Shown here: positions 54,801-63,273 of the stretch, piece after piece
How the letters are laid out: every line of letters starts with the position of its first letter
How positions within the stretch are numbered: the stretch's first letter is position 1
Source: CAYGAW01 sp964347945
GTDB lineage: Bacteria > Chloroflexota > Anaerolineae > UBA7937 > B3-Chlor
DNA length: 64,000 nucleotides
Assembly: GCA_964347945.1 (NCBI GenBank)
Contig: CAYGAW010000055.1
Span: 1-64,000, forward strand
Direction of reading: 5' to 3'
Translations under genes and position numbers: made by a program
The notes under the pieces: generated by a model
Seen by the model: the letters and a program-made list of their open reading frames with translations, nothing else
Databases searched by the model: none
What the model was told of the DNA's origin: nothing

Positions 54801-54936
54801 TGGTGCCCATGGCCTTCAACTCCGGCACGAAGGTGTCGAAGTAGCGACGCTCGTAGTGCCATTGATCCGGAAACCAGTGAAACCCTATGCCGGTGTCTCC
54901 CCTTGGTCTGGGATAGTCGAGCAAGTTCACAATCAT
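51808..54936 (-). CDS. Three-part protein: TIM barrel - SpoIID/LytB domain - second TIM-barrel-like domain
   Basis: A 1042-residue protein without a signal peptide. Residues 1-330 resemble a glycoside-hydrolase barrel with acid-type 'FNEPN' (Glu110) and 'CCENGVRLG' (Glu249). Residues 340-515 are SpoIID/LytB-like: 'MRLEEYLRGVV', 'AIKAQAVATRCYA', 'CTTTHCQAW', 'HGHGVGMCQQGA'. The site that normally has the lytic-transglycosylase Glu in 'GVVxxEMP' reads 'GVVPRQMDEE' (Gln370). Residues 525-880 form a second, degenerate barrel with 'YNAPE' where NEP is expected. A Pro-rich linker and a beta domain end the protein. It overlaps the LysM lipoprotein stop (ATGA). Confidence 0.8.
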   Translation of the reverse strand: MIVNLLDYPRPRGDTGIGFHWFPDQWHYERRYFDTFVPELKAMGTSWLLVLSDGVNPIPEWFLRGLIDHDIEPLIRIYTRFVTFIDQAGLRKACKYYASLGVHYVHAFNEPNLRLEWAEWNAQGLPARFMDFLIPCLETMYSVDGIIPVFTPLAPAGDYWDTSFLKSALAILNQRGKKYLYDKMAIGIHNYAFNKPLDYGKGGSARWRCAQPFQRPPGCEDHTGFYMFEWYDEIVRQYTGRRLPMICCENGVRLGDADDPRSPAINEALHAERHAAMCQMLMNGDVPYYVFNNAFWLLAAEDDNFFVRHSWYRPNGEPRLPQTAVRLKTLPKVKRQLRVHVPTEIRVLTTDGNVKVMRLEEYLRGVVPRQMDEEAPIEAIKAQAVATRCYAAFAVANPRHSAQSADVCTTTHCQAWSADTYPSTDKAVEDTADIVALHGDEVIQAFYFDHCDGHTRNSEDVWVRALPYCRSVPCIKPYPSMHGHGVGMCQQGAIAMAEQGATYADILTHYYTDVEIVGADRVPVDTWPELRTGYSDWPRPPGDNGLGIHAGLDFSDQAIATDLARVEALNLRWVVLATEEDAQLRKAAPAYWERGIMPVVRPRCLVDEDHDFAKDARILSKLKIPAYIQVYNAPEKATEWKTGRVDMEVFASRWLTQAQSLVEADAYPGLQVNRTEDLRKVISEAKRRGLEHIFRHSWFCCHNYGRNRPARYPYDDINQRALPVQHPEWEFAGSIEEVNRWRREGQRPGQTINDDHDCVLGFLAYAKVFEDELGFAPPFICAAGGWEYGDLTDRRYPKVDDFLHQAHHVAMFSWFRYGMLSHGDRLPEYLFAVCPSILSGSEEPAAWYDGPNGTRQQTIDAVSAMARFVRQGITVPVRPPAPAPPSPGPSPEPVPPPAPQPSPGRPGAKWSMSVVRQPRSDGVRAIAGCFPRQGIRLDIVDPWGNSVSVTSGSKTDYGSGGFEVPVWADAVYTLRFLGEAFQVDVRHEVVILTFSENGTQGGTEGDVEADTRLVTNWMEPEVVEELLRGLSRYEDLFAVERQ

Positions 54937-55511
54937 CCTCCTGTCTGGCCATGCTCGCGGTCCTCGGCGCTCTGCGGAATCAGCAATTCCTGTCCAAGGG
55001 CCAAGATCGCCTCAGGATCCAGTTCGTTCAGAGCCGCAATCTCATCTACTGTCGTACCGTATTGCATGGCGACATCCCACAGATTGTCACCGGCGCTGAT
55101 CACGTGCACACGTCGCCGTTCCGTGCGCTCTGTCTCTACCGAGACTGGCTCTCCAGCGAGGACGTCGCCAGTGGTTGCTTCCTCCACAGCTGGGATAGCA
55201 AGCTCCTGACCCGGCTGCAAGCGATCAGGCTCCGGTAGCGAGTTCGCGTCCACCAGGGCCTGCGGCGTGACTCCGAAGCGCTGCGCGATTCCCCACACTG
55301 TGTCTCCTGCTTGTACGGTGTAGTGGGTGAGCTTCGGCCGTTCAGGGGTGCCTACCGGCGAAGCGGTCGGCGAGGGTGCGGCGAGCTCTGGCTCCGCCTC
55401 CACCGTTGGAGTTGCGGTCGCCATCGGCTTCTCCCTCGTGCAGCCGCCAATCGGAAGCGCGACCGTTATGCACAGCACAGACACCCATTGCCATGGGATC
55501 CTGCGACCCAC
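54933..55511 (-). CDS. Lipoprotein with two LysM domains
   Basis: A 192-residue protein. The signal peptide ends in a lipobox (GGC, Cys24), a Pro/Thr/Ala linker follows, then LysM 1 (about 62-107, 'YTVQAGDTVWGIAQRFGV') and LysM 2 (about 135-180, 'HVISAGDNLWDVAMQYGT'). It binds glycan in the wall from the membrane. GTG start with GAGGAGGT 6 bases upstream. The stop overlaps the next gene's ATG, so the two are coupled; it may retain that protein near the wall. Confidence 0.87.
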   Translation of the reverse strand: MGRRIPWQWVSVLCITVALPIGGCTREKPMATATPTVEAEPELAAPSPTASPVGTPERPKLTHYTVQAGDTVWGIAQRFGVTPQALVDANSLPEPDRLQPGQELAIPAVEEATTGDVLAGEPVSVETERTERRRVHVISAGDNLWDVAMQYGTTVDEIAALNELDPEAILALGQELLIPQSAEDREHGQTGG

Positions 55512-55530
55512 GGGATGACCTCCTCTCAGT

Positions 55531-57258
55531 CTACTTGGGAGCGTTCCTCAGGGCGTCATAGGCCGGCCTGGTAGTGCCATCAGGATTAGTGATGGCCCAC
55601 CAATACTGCTCATCGGCCTCGGTCCATTTCACATCCGCAATGGAGAGCACCGTCATGGGGCCCATCCACGGCGACCAATGGTCGCGTGCCCATTGAAAGG
55701 CGCGTACTATGTAGTCAGCCTTCGTTTCCTCGGACACCGCATGCCACTGGTACGGGGATCCGGGTCTAGGATCGCTCGTCCAGCCGAACTCCAACACGGC
55801 CATCTGCTTCCCTGCGTCGCCGTTCTGCACCATGATCTGGCGCAAATCTTCGACACGCCTGAAGCAGAAGAAGCGCCTTCCTCCCAAGGCAGGGTTGTTC
55901 GCCACCTCAGCTGGATCTGTCTCTGGGGCAGCCTTGTAACCCGGTGCATGAACGCCCAGCACGTCGAAATAGTTCTTGGCGCCGGCCTGGTACATCTCAC
56001 GCAGATATTGGGCATCCGGAATGGCGTGGGGGAGCCCAGTTCCTGTGGGAGCCAAACCCGCCGTCATGACCACGGCGTTGGGGTCGGCCTGCTTGATGCC
56101 ACGATGGGCCACTCGCAGGAGAGCGACATATTCTGCGGCGTTGGGTGCCTTGCCACCCCACTCGCGCGCCAGATTCGGCTCATTCCAGATCTCATACGCA
56201 TGGATCTTCCCGCGATATCGGCTCGCCATAGCGTAGAGAAAGTCACCATAGTCAATGTAGTTGTCCGGCGGACCGTTGTTCGCGCCGTCGGCTCTCGCCC
56301 AAATCGGCTGGAAATCCACGCGAGCAATGATCTTCAGTCCACGATCATTGAGGATCTGGACCAGCTGGTCCGCAACCGACCAATCGAAGATACCTTTACC
56401 TGCCCCTTCGATGTTTTTCCATGGGAACACCTCTTTGACCCAGGTCACTCCCGCGTCCTTTGCCAACTGAGCATCTCGATCGCGGTGCTCCCCATTCCAC
56501 CACATGAAGGTATGAACCCCGTACTCTGGCGTCTTCGTGCCAGGCGCCGGGCCAGGCTTCGCGGTCGGTGTCGGAGAAACCGTGGGCCCAGGTGCTGGAG
56601 TGGTCGGTCGGGGTGTTGGCGTGGGCGAACTGCTCGGCGAGCATCCCGGGATCGTCAGCCGCTGGCCAACCCAGATGAAGGAAGGATTGGCCAGGTTGTT
56701 GGCGATGGCAATGGCCCACACCGTAGTGCGATACGCGAGAGCGATTCTCGTCAAGTTATCGCCACGCTTCACGACATAGACACAGGTCTGAGCTGGCTGA
56801 GAGGGCTGGGACGGTGCTCCCTGCCCGGGAACCCGGAGCGTCTGTCCCGCGAAGATGAGGTTGGGATTCACCAGCCCGTTCAACGAGACGAGGCCGTTGA
56901 CGGTGGTTCCAAAGCGGTAGGCAATACCCGATAGGGTGTCTCCTCTCCGCACCACATAGGTGGTCGTCGAGCCCGACGGAGGCGGCGCAGGAGATGTCGA
57001 ACCAGTCGGGATCACCAACCTCTGGCCTGCGTAGATGTAGTTGGGATTGGCTATCCCGTTCGCCTGCGCGATAGCCGTGGTGCTGACACCATAGCGCCGG
57101 GCTATCAAGGTAAGATTCTCACCCCACTGGACTATGTGGATCTGCGAAACCGTACTTTGAGGATTCGTCTCAGGCGCCCCCCAGACAGGAGATGCCAGGC
57201 CTGCGAGAAGCGCAACCAGAGATACCACCATCACCAGCCGACGTTTTCTGTTCCCCAT
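55531..57258 (-). CDS. LysM (x3) glycoside hydrolase, clan GH-A-like
   Basis: A 575-residue secreted protein. A signal peptide (about 1-27) precedes three LysM domains at about 40-85, 97-140 and 158-203, separated by Pro/Ser/Thr linkers. Residues ~250-575 form a TIM barrel with acid/base Glu in 'HAYEIWNEPNLAREW' and nucleophile-type Glu in 'MAVLEFGWTSD', as in GH5/GH39-type clan A enzymes. It probably cuts a wall or external beta-glycan while held by LysM. It is paralogous in layout to the barrels of the 1042-residue fusion. Confidence 0.87.
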   Translation of the reverse strand: MGNRKRRLVMVVSLVALLAGLASPVWGAPETNPQSTVSQIHIVQWGENLTLIARRYGVSTTAIAQANGIANPNYIYAGQRLVIPTGSTSPAPPPSGSTTTYVVRRGDTLSGIAYRFGTTVNGLVSLNGLVNPNLIFAGQTLRVPGQGAPSQPSQPAQTCVYVVKRGDNLTRIALAYRTTVWAIAIANNLANPSFIWVGQRLTIPGCSPSSSPTPTPRPTTPAPGPTVSPTPTAKPGPAPGTKTPEYGVHTFMWWNGEHRDRDAQLAKDAGVTWVKEVFPWKNIEGAGKGIFDWSVADQLVQILNDRGLKIIARVDFQPIWARADGANNGPPDNYIDYGDFLYAMASRYRGKIHAYEIWNEPNLAREWGGKAPNAAEYVALLRVAHRGIKQADPNAVVMTAGLAPTGTGLPHAIPDAQYLREMYQAGAKNYFDVLGVHAPGYKAAPETDPAEVANNPALGGRRFFCFRRVEDLRQIMVQNGDAGKQMAVLEFGWTSDPRPGSPYQWHAVSEETKADYIVRAFQWARDHWSPWMGPMTVLSIADVKWTEADEQYWWAITNPDGTTRPAYDALRNAPK

Positions 57259-57353
57259 TTCTCTACCTCCTTCTTGCGACCGTCATGGACGACAGGGTGC
57301 TGCTGGTCCGCGATCCGTCGATCTGAACCGAACTGCCGTGTGATAAACACTCT

Positions 57354-57491
57354 CTAAAACCCTCTTCCATAGGCCATACCAATAAGCCAGCCAACGACAT
57401 ACGCGACCACCAGGATGACCAGCAGAAACCTCACCTGAAGCAGTCCACTGGTTATCGATGCTGTGGCTCTCCAGAAGATCAGCCGAAGCAT
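57354..57491 (-). CDS. Small single-helix membrane protein
   Basis: A 45-residue protein with one strong helix ('FLLVILVVAYVVGWLIGMAYG') after an amphipathic basic stretch. ATG 57491 has GGAGGT with a 6-base spacer, better than the open frame's first codon at 57539. It follows the LysM gene by 49 bases. I do not recognise it; the clear SD supports real translation. Confidence 0.55.
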   Translation of the reverse strand: MLRLIFWRATASITSGLLQVRFLLVILVVAYVVGWLIGMAYGRGF

Positions 57492-57540
57492 GCCCACACC
57501 TCCAGGACCGGGCTCCTCAGAGCCTGCGGCCTGCAACAAC

Positions 57541-59142
57541 TCACCGATATACAGTCCGTTGAAATGTCAGGACGAACCCTGTGTGGATTGTCCAGTCAGG
57601 GTGCTCCGGAGTGCCCAATCCCATCCCCACCATGATATCGCTGGGCAACCCTTCTACATACGCGCTGTAAGAACAAAGCACGTTGAACATCGGATACTTC
57701 ACCGGATAGTCCCACGGGTAGCAGCAACTCTGGGGTTCGCTGACCACCCGGTTGCGGCCGCCGTTCTCAAAGATCACGGCCTCTCCGAACACGCGCTGCC
57801 CGGCTTCGTCCAGCAGATCCACGTGGATCTGGATGTCTTTGCGGCTCTCCTCCTCACTCAGCCATCTCGCGCTCACCAGCCGCCAGTAGCGATCGCCTGC
57901 TCGCAGCTGTATCCCTCGATCCGCCACAGTCCGCATTCCTACGCACGGCAAAGCGTTCAGCCGCGAATCCCATTCTACGGGGGGCAACGGTGTGTTTGGC
58001 ACGGCAGTCGGGGAGGTATTGCTGGTTGGCACAGGAGTGGGATTCCCTCCGGAGTACTGGAAGACGATGCTGTCGAACTGTCCGGCGGTGCCGCAGTCGG
58101 TGAACCGGATTTCCGCCGTGCCCGACTCGGGTACTGGATTAGCCTCGCTCTTCACGATGTCAATCAGAAACGTGAAAGGAGAATGGAAGTTCTCCGGAGC
58201 CAACGGCGCGAACCCCCACATACCCGGGTCCTGGCCCGCTCCGCTTATGTTGTAGACGACATGACCCGCGAAGCGTAGCCGCACGGTCCTGCCGCTCACC
58301 GGCTCGCCTCCAACACCTCTGATCTGGCCCTTGAAGTACACCGTTCCGCAGTTGGGGTATTGGCGCATGCTACCCTGCACGTACGTGAATGCGTACGCGG
58401 ATGGCGTCGGCTGGCTAGGAGGCCTCGACGTCGGTGTCGCCGCCTGACGAGTAGGGACAGCTGTCCTCGTCGGCACGGGCGCTGGATTGTCGTCTGCAGG
58501 TGACCGAGCCCCTGGTATGACCAACGATTGGCCAACGTAGATGAATGATGGATTCGCGATATTGTTCGCGAGGACAATATCCCACATGCTGACGCCGAAA
58601 CGGGTGGCAATGCCTATCAGGGTGTCCCCCCACTGAACGTGATAGGTCGTACGGGTCGTGGGCTGACTCGCTGGCTGGCTGGGCGCTGCACCCCCAGGGA
58701 CCGCCAGCCTCTGCCCAACGATTATCAGGTTCGGGTTGGTTAGACCATTCAATTGCACCAGGCGCTGCACCGTCGTTCCACGCCGAGCAGCTATGGCAGA
58801 CAGCGTATCTCCCCTCTGAACCACGTAGACCCCGGAGTTGGCGGGTGCGGGAGATGTGGTCCCTGGGATAGTAAGCCTCTGGCCTACGTAGATCCAATCG
58901 GGGTTGCTGAGCTGGTTGGCCTGCGTGATCGCGGAGACGGAGGTCCCATACCGCCGCGCTATGCTGGACAAAGTATCCCCCCAGGAAACGACATAGATGG
59001 TGGGTTCAAGAGCTTCAGGTACTGCAGACATGGCTGAGGGAACACTCGCGACAAGGCCTAGCATGACCAGCGACAACAGACCAGCGACCAGGAGCCCCCG
59101 AGCAGTGAGTGTCATTATGATACGCTTGCGTGTCCTTGCCAT
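57541..59142 (-). CDS. Secreted protein with three LysM domains and a C-terminal beta domain
   Basis: A 533-residue protein. Signal peptide (about 10-38), then three LysM domains at about 47-93, 103-147 and 164-208 ('YVVSWGDTLSSIARRYGT', 'YVVQRGDTLSAIAARRGT', 'YHVQWGDTLIGIATRFGV'). A linker leads to two beta-rich stretches, one starting 'CGTVYFKGQIRGVGGEPV', like a carboxypeptidase-regulatory or Ig-like fold, and an unrecognised end. ATG 59142 has AGGGG about 7 bases upstream. No catalytic motif seen, so it is probably structural or glycan-binding. Confidence 0.85.
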   Translation of the reverse strand: MARTRKRIIMTLTARGLLVAGLLSLVMLGLVASVPSAMSAVPEALEPTIYVVSWGDTLSSIARRYGTSVSAITQANQLSNPDWIYVGQRLTIPGTTSPAPANSGVYVVQRGDTLSAIAARRGTTVQRLVQLNGLTNPNLIIVGQRLAVPGGAAPSQPASQPTTRTTYHVQWGDTLIGIATRFGVSMWDIVLANNIANPSFIYVGQSLVIPGARSPADDNPAPVPTRTAVPTRQAATPTSRPPSQPTPSAYAFTYVQGSMRQYPNCGTVYFKGQIRGVGGEPVSGRTVRLRFAGHVVYNISGAGQDPGMWGFAPLAPENFHSPFTFLIDIVKSEANPVPESGTAEIRFTDCGTAGQFDSIVFQYSGGNPTPVPTSNTSPTAVPNTPLPPVEWDSRLNALPCVGMRTVADRGIQLRAGDRYWRLVSARWLSEEESRKDIQIHVDLLDEAGQRVFGEAVIFENGGRNRVVSEPQSCCYPWDYPVKYPMFNVLCSYSAYVEGLPSDIMVGMGLGTPEHPDWTIHTGFVLTFQRTVYR

Positions 59143-59164
59143 CGTCAATCCCCTGGTCTGAGCC

Positions 59165-59401
59165 CTATCTTGAGACAGCGACCTTCAAGACCCTTCCTTC
59201 TTCGTTGGTGGTCAAATGCACAATCTGCTGGAACTTCTCTCCATTGGGTGAGCTCAGGGCCTTCCGGTAGGTGAAGCGATGCCTCGCCTGTCCTCCACGA
59301 TTTGTGGAGCTGACCCTCGGCTTCACACTTGCCATCTCCGGGAAGTGCTTCTCAAGATGTTTCTGCGCCCTCGTTCTACACTCTTTGGAAGGCTTAGGCA
59401 T
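59165..59401 (-). CDS. Small basic protein of unknown function after ftsZ
   Basis: A 78-residue basic protein ('CRTRAQKHLEKHFPEM', 'NRGGQARHRFTYRKAL', then 'QIVHLTTNEEGRVLKVAVSR'). ATG 59401 has GGGGAGGAG upstream and overlaps the ftsZ stop by 8 bases, so translation is coupled to ftsZ. It has no membrane segment. Possibly a nucleic-acid or FtsZ-associated factor; I do not recognise the family. Confidence 0.65.
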   Translation of the reverse strand: MPKPSKECRTRAQKHLEKHFPEMASVKPRVSSTNRGGQARHRFTYRKALSSPNGEKFQQIVHLTTNEEGRVLKVAVSR

Positions 59402-60593
59402 GTTTCTCCTCCCCTTCCTCCCCTACCCTGGCCAATCTCCGGCGTCTTAGGAAGGTGGGCACGTCCAAGTCAAGTAGATCGACGCCCTGCCGGGACCGGT
59501 CGAACTCCAGCGATTCCTTCCCTGTGGCGGCTCGCGGAGTACTAGGCGGCCTGCGGTAGAAAGATCTACGGTCGCCCACGGGCAAACTCAGAGCGGATGG
59601 CGCTGATCGCAGACCATCCATCCCTACCGCTATGAGCATCACCTGCAATTGCCTGCCCATGCCGGGATCCACCGTAGCGCCGAAAAAGATGTTAGCCTCG
59701 GGACTGGCCACCCCGGCCACGGTGCTCACAGCCTGCTGGATCTCGTCCAGAGACAGGTCGTTTCCACCGGTGATGTTGACCAAGATTCCCGATGCGCCTG
59801 CAATGGAGGACAGCTCGGAAAGAGGGCTGGCGATTGCCAGCTCTGCGGCTTCTATTGCCCGATCATCCCCACGGCCCTGTCCGATCGACATGAGTGCGGG
59901 GCCAGCGTCTTGCAGTATGGTCCGGACGTGCATGAGATTGAGATTGATGACGCCTGTACTCGTGATCAGCTCTGCCACGCCTTGAATCCCTTGCCTCAGT
60001 ACCTCGTCCGCTATCCGGAAGGAGATGTCGAGCGAGGTCTCCTCATCGATGAACTCCAGCAGGCGGTCATTGGATATGGCGACGAGGGTGTCCGACTTCA
60101 CCGCGAGAGCCTCCATGCCTTCTTGAGCCGTCTCACTGCGTCGGCGCCCCTCGAAGCTAAAGGGGGTCGTCGCAACGGCGATGGTCAACGCTCCGCTCTC
60201 ACGCGCCAACTCCGCAATGACCGGGCCTGCACCCGTCCCCGTACCACCACCTAGACCGAGTGCCAGAAAGACGATCTCTGCCCCGCTCAAGGACTGTCGC
60301 ACTGCTTCCGCGCTTTCTTTGGCTGCCTTGGCCCCAACTTCAGGATTCCCCCCAGCTCCGAGGCCTCTGGTGGTCTTCGGCCCGAGTTGAACCTTACGCG
60401 GTGCCTCCGACAGGGCAAGAGCCTGCGCGTCGGTATTCGCCGCGAGGAATTGCACCCCAGGAATACCTACGTGAATCATCCTATCGATGGCGTTACTGCC
60501 CCCGCCACCAATTCCGATGACCTTGATCAATGGTTGGTAGTGCTGTGGAGTCATTGCTTCCCTCTGCGAACGCCCGCTAGCTAACCCATTCAT
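59394..60593 (-). CDS. ftsZ: Cell division protein FtsZ with altered T7 loop
   Basis: A tubulin-fold GTPase of 399 residues. Nucleotide-binding parts are intact: 'KVIGIGGGGSNAID', T3 'AGGNPEVG' and tubulin signature 'LGGGTGTGAG'. The C-terminal conserved tail 'LDVPTFLRRRR' resembles the FtsA/partner-binding tail. In the T7 loop, which hydrolyses the neighbour's GTP, the usual N-x-D-x-x-D is 'NLNLMH': Asn219 and His222 replace both Asp residues. It may be a slow or regulatory FtsZ, or a second paralogue may do the main work. ATG 60593 (GGGGAG) and ATG 60554 (GAGGG) both have SDs. Confidence 0.88.
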   Translation of the reverse strand: MNGLASGRSQREAMTPQHYQPLIKVIGIGGGGSNAIDRMIHVGIPGVQFLAANTDAQALALSEAPRKVQLGPKTTRGLGAGGNPEVGAKAAKESAEAVRQSLSGAEIVFLALGLGGGTGTGAGPVIAELARESGALTIAVATTPFSFEGRRRSETAQEGMEALAVKSDTLVAISNDRLLEFIDEETSLDISFRIADEVLRQGIQGVAELITSTGVINLNLMHVRTILQDAGPALMSIGQGRGDDRAIEAAELAIASPLSELSSIAGASGILVNITGGNDLSLDEIQQAVSTVAGVASPEANIFFGATVDPGMGRQLQVMLIAVGMDGLRSAPSALSLPVGDRRSFYRRPPSTPRAATGKESLEFDRSRQGVDLLDLDVPTFLRRRRLARVGEEGEEKHA

Positions 60594-60607
60594 TCGCGCT
60601 GCTCCCC

Positions 60608-63238
60608 TCAGCCTCGCTCCGATCCCACGTACCTACGGAGCACAGCCAAGAGTCCCTCCAAACGGTCAAGAAAGATGCGTAAGGCTTGCGCTGCGCCCTG
60701 GGTGACTGGCTCAGAGCCATCCGCGTCTGATCCATCGCCAATCTGTACGATGACCGGACCCACGAGGTTGTTGGCCTCGTCAACCTCAGACACGAGCCCA
60801 GCCTCTCCCTCGGGGTTGTAGGCATCCGCGTAGGCGTAGAGTTCGTGTCTGCCGGTCGGGAGACTGCCTCCGAAGTTGGTGTAGCGCCCGTCAACATCCT
60901 CCAAGGATAGGCTCAGCGATTCCTGAGCACCTAGGCTCGGCACGTACCAAAAGGCACCAACACCATCCGCCACTGCGATCGAGTTTATGGTCGGAACGGT
61001 CGGCGGGTCCACGAAGAGCTCAACCCAGAAGCCGGTCGCTATCTCAACCCTGGCCCGGTTCCCGATCGTCACGGTGATCCCTACGCTGCCCGCATCCAGT
61101 CCCGCCTCAGGCGTCACCGTGATGCCATCTACCACCAAGTCCGGTAGATCACTTGACGGAAGGTCCGGAGTAACCGTGAGCGTAGGTGAAGCCGTGGGTA
61201 GGGGGCTGGCTCCTGGCGTAGTGCCAGGGGTTGGACGCGCCGATTCACCATAGGCCGGACTTAGCCCTTCGTTGCCTGCCCTGTCCGCTATCCTAAAACG
61301 CACGTCCGCGCCAGCCATTCCAGCCGATAGCCGACAGTAGGTGACCAATGGGTCCTCCCCCTCGGGAGCGTCGCAGGAGACAGGCTGCCAGGCGCCCCAG
61401 GTCAGACCCCCGTCGGAGGACACGGAAAACACGGCGCTCGATGGATCCAGCCCGCTTCCGTGATCAAACACTTCGACGACCACCCCGCCAGACTCGTCCA
61501 TGTCCACAGAGTCCCAATCGCCTGGCGTCACCGTGTCCAGACCGATGGTGTCGGTATATGTGGCTGACGTGTTCCCCGCTTGGTCGAGGAAACGCACCCC
61601 GATAGTCTTCTCTCCGTCGCCAGAACTCAGAACCCATTCCTTGGTACTTGCGAACTCCTCCACCTCGCTGAACTGGCTGGCGCCATCGTGGGTGAACTTC
61701 ATGCCGGCTATGTCGCTCCGATCATCCTCGGCCTCAAGGCTGAGGGTGACCGTCAGCTGCGATGTGTAGGATGCGCCTTCGTCAATCTCGACGGAGCCGG
61801 TCGGCAGCGTGTTGTCCACTATTACCTCACGCACCACACGAGAAGTGCGGCCTTGGATGCTGGTGGCCACTGCCTCGATTCGGTGTTGGCCTTCGATGAA
61901 CTGGCGTGTGTTCCATGTCCATGTGAGCGACGCCGTGCTTTCCTTTTGCACCGTTCCGTCCAGGTACAGCTGTATGCGGGAAGTCGTGGGACTCGGACTG
62001 GATAAGCGGACCTCCGTCACACCAGACACGGCCTCCCCTGCCTCCGGGCTAGCTATCTCTACTCTCGGTTTGTGCGCCAGAAGCCGCTGCCACGTCTGCT
62101 GGCGTAGCTCGGGCAGTACCTTGTACACGTTGTCGCCCGGACAGATCGTGGGCCAGAGATCGCGATGCGCCACCAAATGGGGGAACTTGCGCTGGATGAA
62201 GTACGACGATTCCAGTGGATGAATGTTGAAGCGATCAGCCTCCCACGCCATGAGGGAGATCAATGCCTCCTTCATCGCGGGGGTCATCTTGGCATATCGG
62301 TAATCACCCAGTAGAGCGATTCCAATGCTGCCGTAGCTGTAATCGCGAGCGTGTATCCCAACCACGCCATCTCCGCCCTTGCGTCCCTCGTAGACGTTGC
62401 CTTGGCGATCGATCAAGAAGTTGTAGCCGATGTCACCCCATCCCCGTGATATGGCATGATACTGGTAGATGGCACGCACGATGTACGCCGGATCTTCGGG
62501 GTTATTCGGCGTCACCGTGTGGTGGATAACGAAGGTAGTCGGCTGGCGATAGATCGGCTTCCGCGTCGCCCAAGCCTCGTTGGCTCCCCAGCCCCTGCGA
62601 GAGATGATGCGCGGTTGGGGCACTCCAGATGTTGCCTCCTGAGGGAGAATCATAGCCCTGGCCTCCTCGACACCGGGCCCGTCGCGCGTGTTCATGAGCG
62701 CGAATACCAGCTCCCGCACCAAGGGCGACATGCTAGCATCGAAGGTGCCCAGGATCAGCCGATACTGCAGGTACCGCGATGGAGACACTTCGATCAGATT
62801 GCCGTGCGTCAACTCCTCCATCTCAAGCCCGTCCTCATCTGGAGGGACCTCCGTCCAGTCAGTCCACGCCCTCCGATCACGGCTGGCACGAACCTCAAGA
62901 TGAAACGTAGTCCCCGGGGGCCTGTCTGCGGCCCAAGCGGCGCCCACCATGTTGAAGACCACCGACGACTCGTGAACGGCGGAAGTGAAGCTGCCCCTTG
63001 GGCAGAACTCCGCTCCCTCCTCCTGGGACAGGCTGACCTCTCCGTCGTCCAATACGGAGAGTGCGGTGCAGTCCCGCTCTCCCAGTTCGAAGTCAGCCAA
63101 GGTGGTCTGCGTCCACTCGGCGTAAGTCCCCTCTTGCACGCTGGTTTCGCTCCTCACCAGCATCTCCTTGAACGGTACGCCCTGCAGTATGAACAGCGTA
63201 GCAGAGAGTAGAATCAAGGCGGTCAGTGTCCGTCGCAT
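60608..63238 (-). CDS. N-acetylmuramoyl-L-alanine amidase (PGRP/Amidase_2) with CARDB-like C-terminus
   Basis: An 876-residue exported protein. The signal-like N-terminal helix (about 3-20) is followed by an uncharacterised beta region, then the zinc amidase at about 205-395 with metal-binding 'FVIHHTVTP', 'YNFLIDRQGNVYEGR' and 'LVAHRDLWPTICPGD'. After it are Ig-like repeats (about 400-660), a Pro/Thr linker and a CARDB-like domain ('DLVVDGITVTPEAG') near 715-830. It cleaves the amide linking MurNAc to the stem peptide. It lies between mraZ and ftsZ, so a septal role is plausible. ATG start with GAGGAG. Confidence 0.9.
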   Translation of the reverse strand: MRRTLTALILLSATLFILQGVPFKEMLVRSETSVQEGTYAEWTQTTLADFELGERDCTALSVLDDGEVSLSQEEGAEFCPRGSFTSAVHESSVVFNMVGAAWAADRPPGTTFHLEVRASRDRRAWTDWTEVPPDEDGLEMEELTHGNLIEVSPSRYLQYRLILGTFDASMSPLVRELVFALMNTRDGPGVEEARAMILPQEATSGVPQPRIISRRGWGANEAWATRKPIYRQPTTFVIHHTVTPNNPEDPAYIVRAIYQYHAISRGWGDIGYNFLIDRQGNVYEGRKGGDGVVGIHARDYSYGSIGIALLGDYRYAKMTPAMKEALISLMAWEADRFNIHPLESSYFIQRKFPHLVAHRDLWPTICPGDNVYKVLPELRQQTWQRLLAHKPRVEIASPEAGEAVSGVTEVRLSSPSPTTSRIQLYLDGTVQKESTASLTWTWNTRQFIEGQHRIEAVATSIQGRTSRVVREVIVDNTLPTGSVEIDEGASYTSQLTVTLSLEAEDDRSDIAGMKFTHDGASQFSEVEEFASTKEWVLSSGDGEKTIGVRFLDQAGNTSATYTDTIGLDTVTPGDWDSVDMDESGGVVVEVFDHGSGLDPSSAVFSVSSDGGLTWGAWQPVSCDAPEGEDPLVTYCRLSAGMAGADVRFRIADRAGNEGLSPAYGESARPTPGTTPGASPLPTASPTLTVTPDLPSSDLPDLVVDGITVTPEAGLDAGSVGITVTIGNRARVEIATGFWVELFVDPPTVPTINSIAVADGVGAFWYVPSLGAQESLSLSLEDVDGRYTNFGGSLPTGRHELYAYADAYNPEGEAGLVSEVDEANNLVGPVIVQIGDGSDADGSEPVTQGAAQALRIFLDRLEGLLAVLRRYVGSERG

Positions 63239-63273
63239 GCTAGTCTCCTCTACGAGCCATCAACCCCTTGCGG

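Noticed and set aside
55678..56934. Long plus-strand open frame of 418 residues
   Set aside because: Antisense to the LysM glycoside hydrolase; Arg/Pro-rich low-complexity translation with no recognised motif, no SD.
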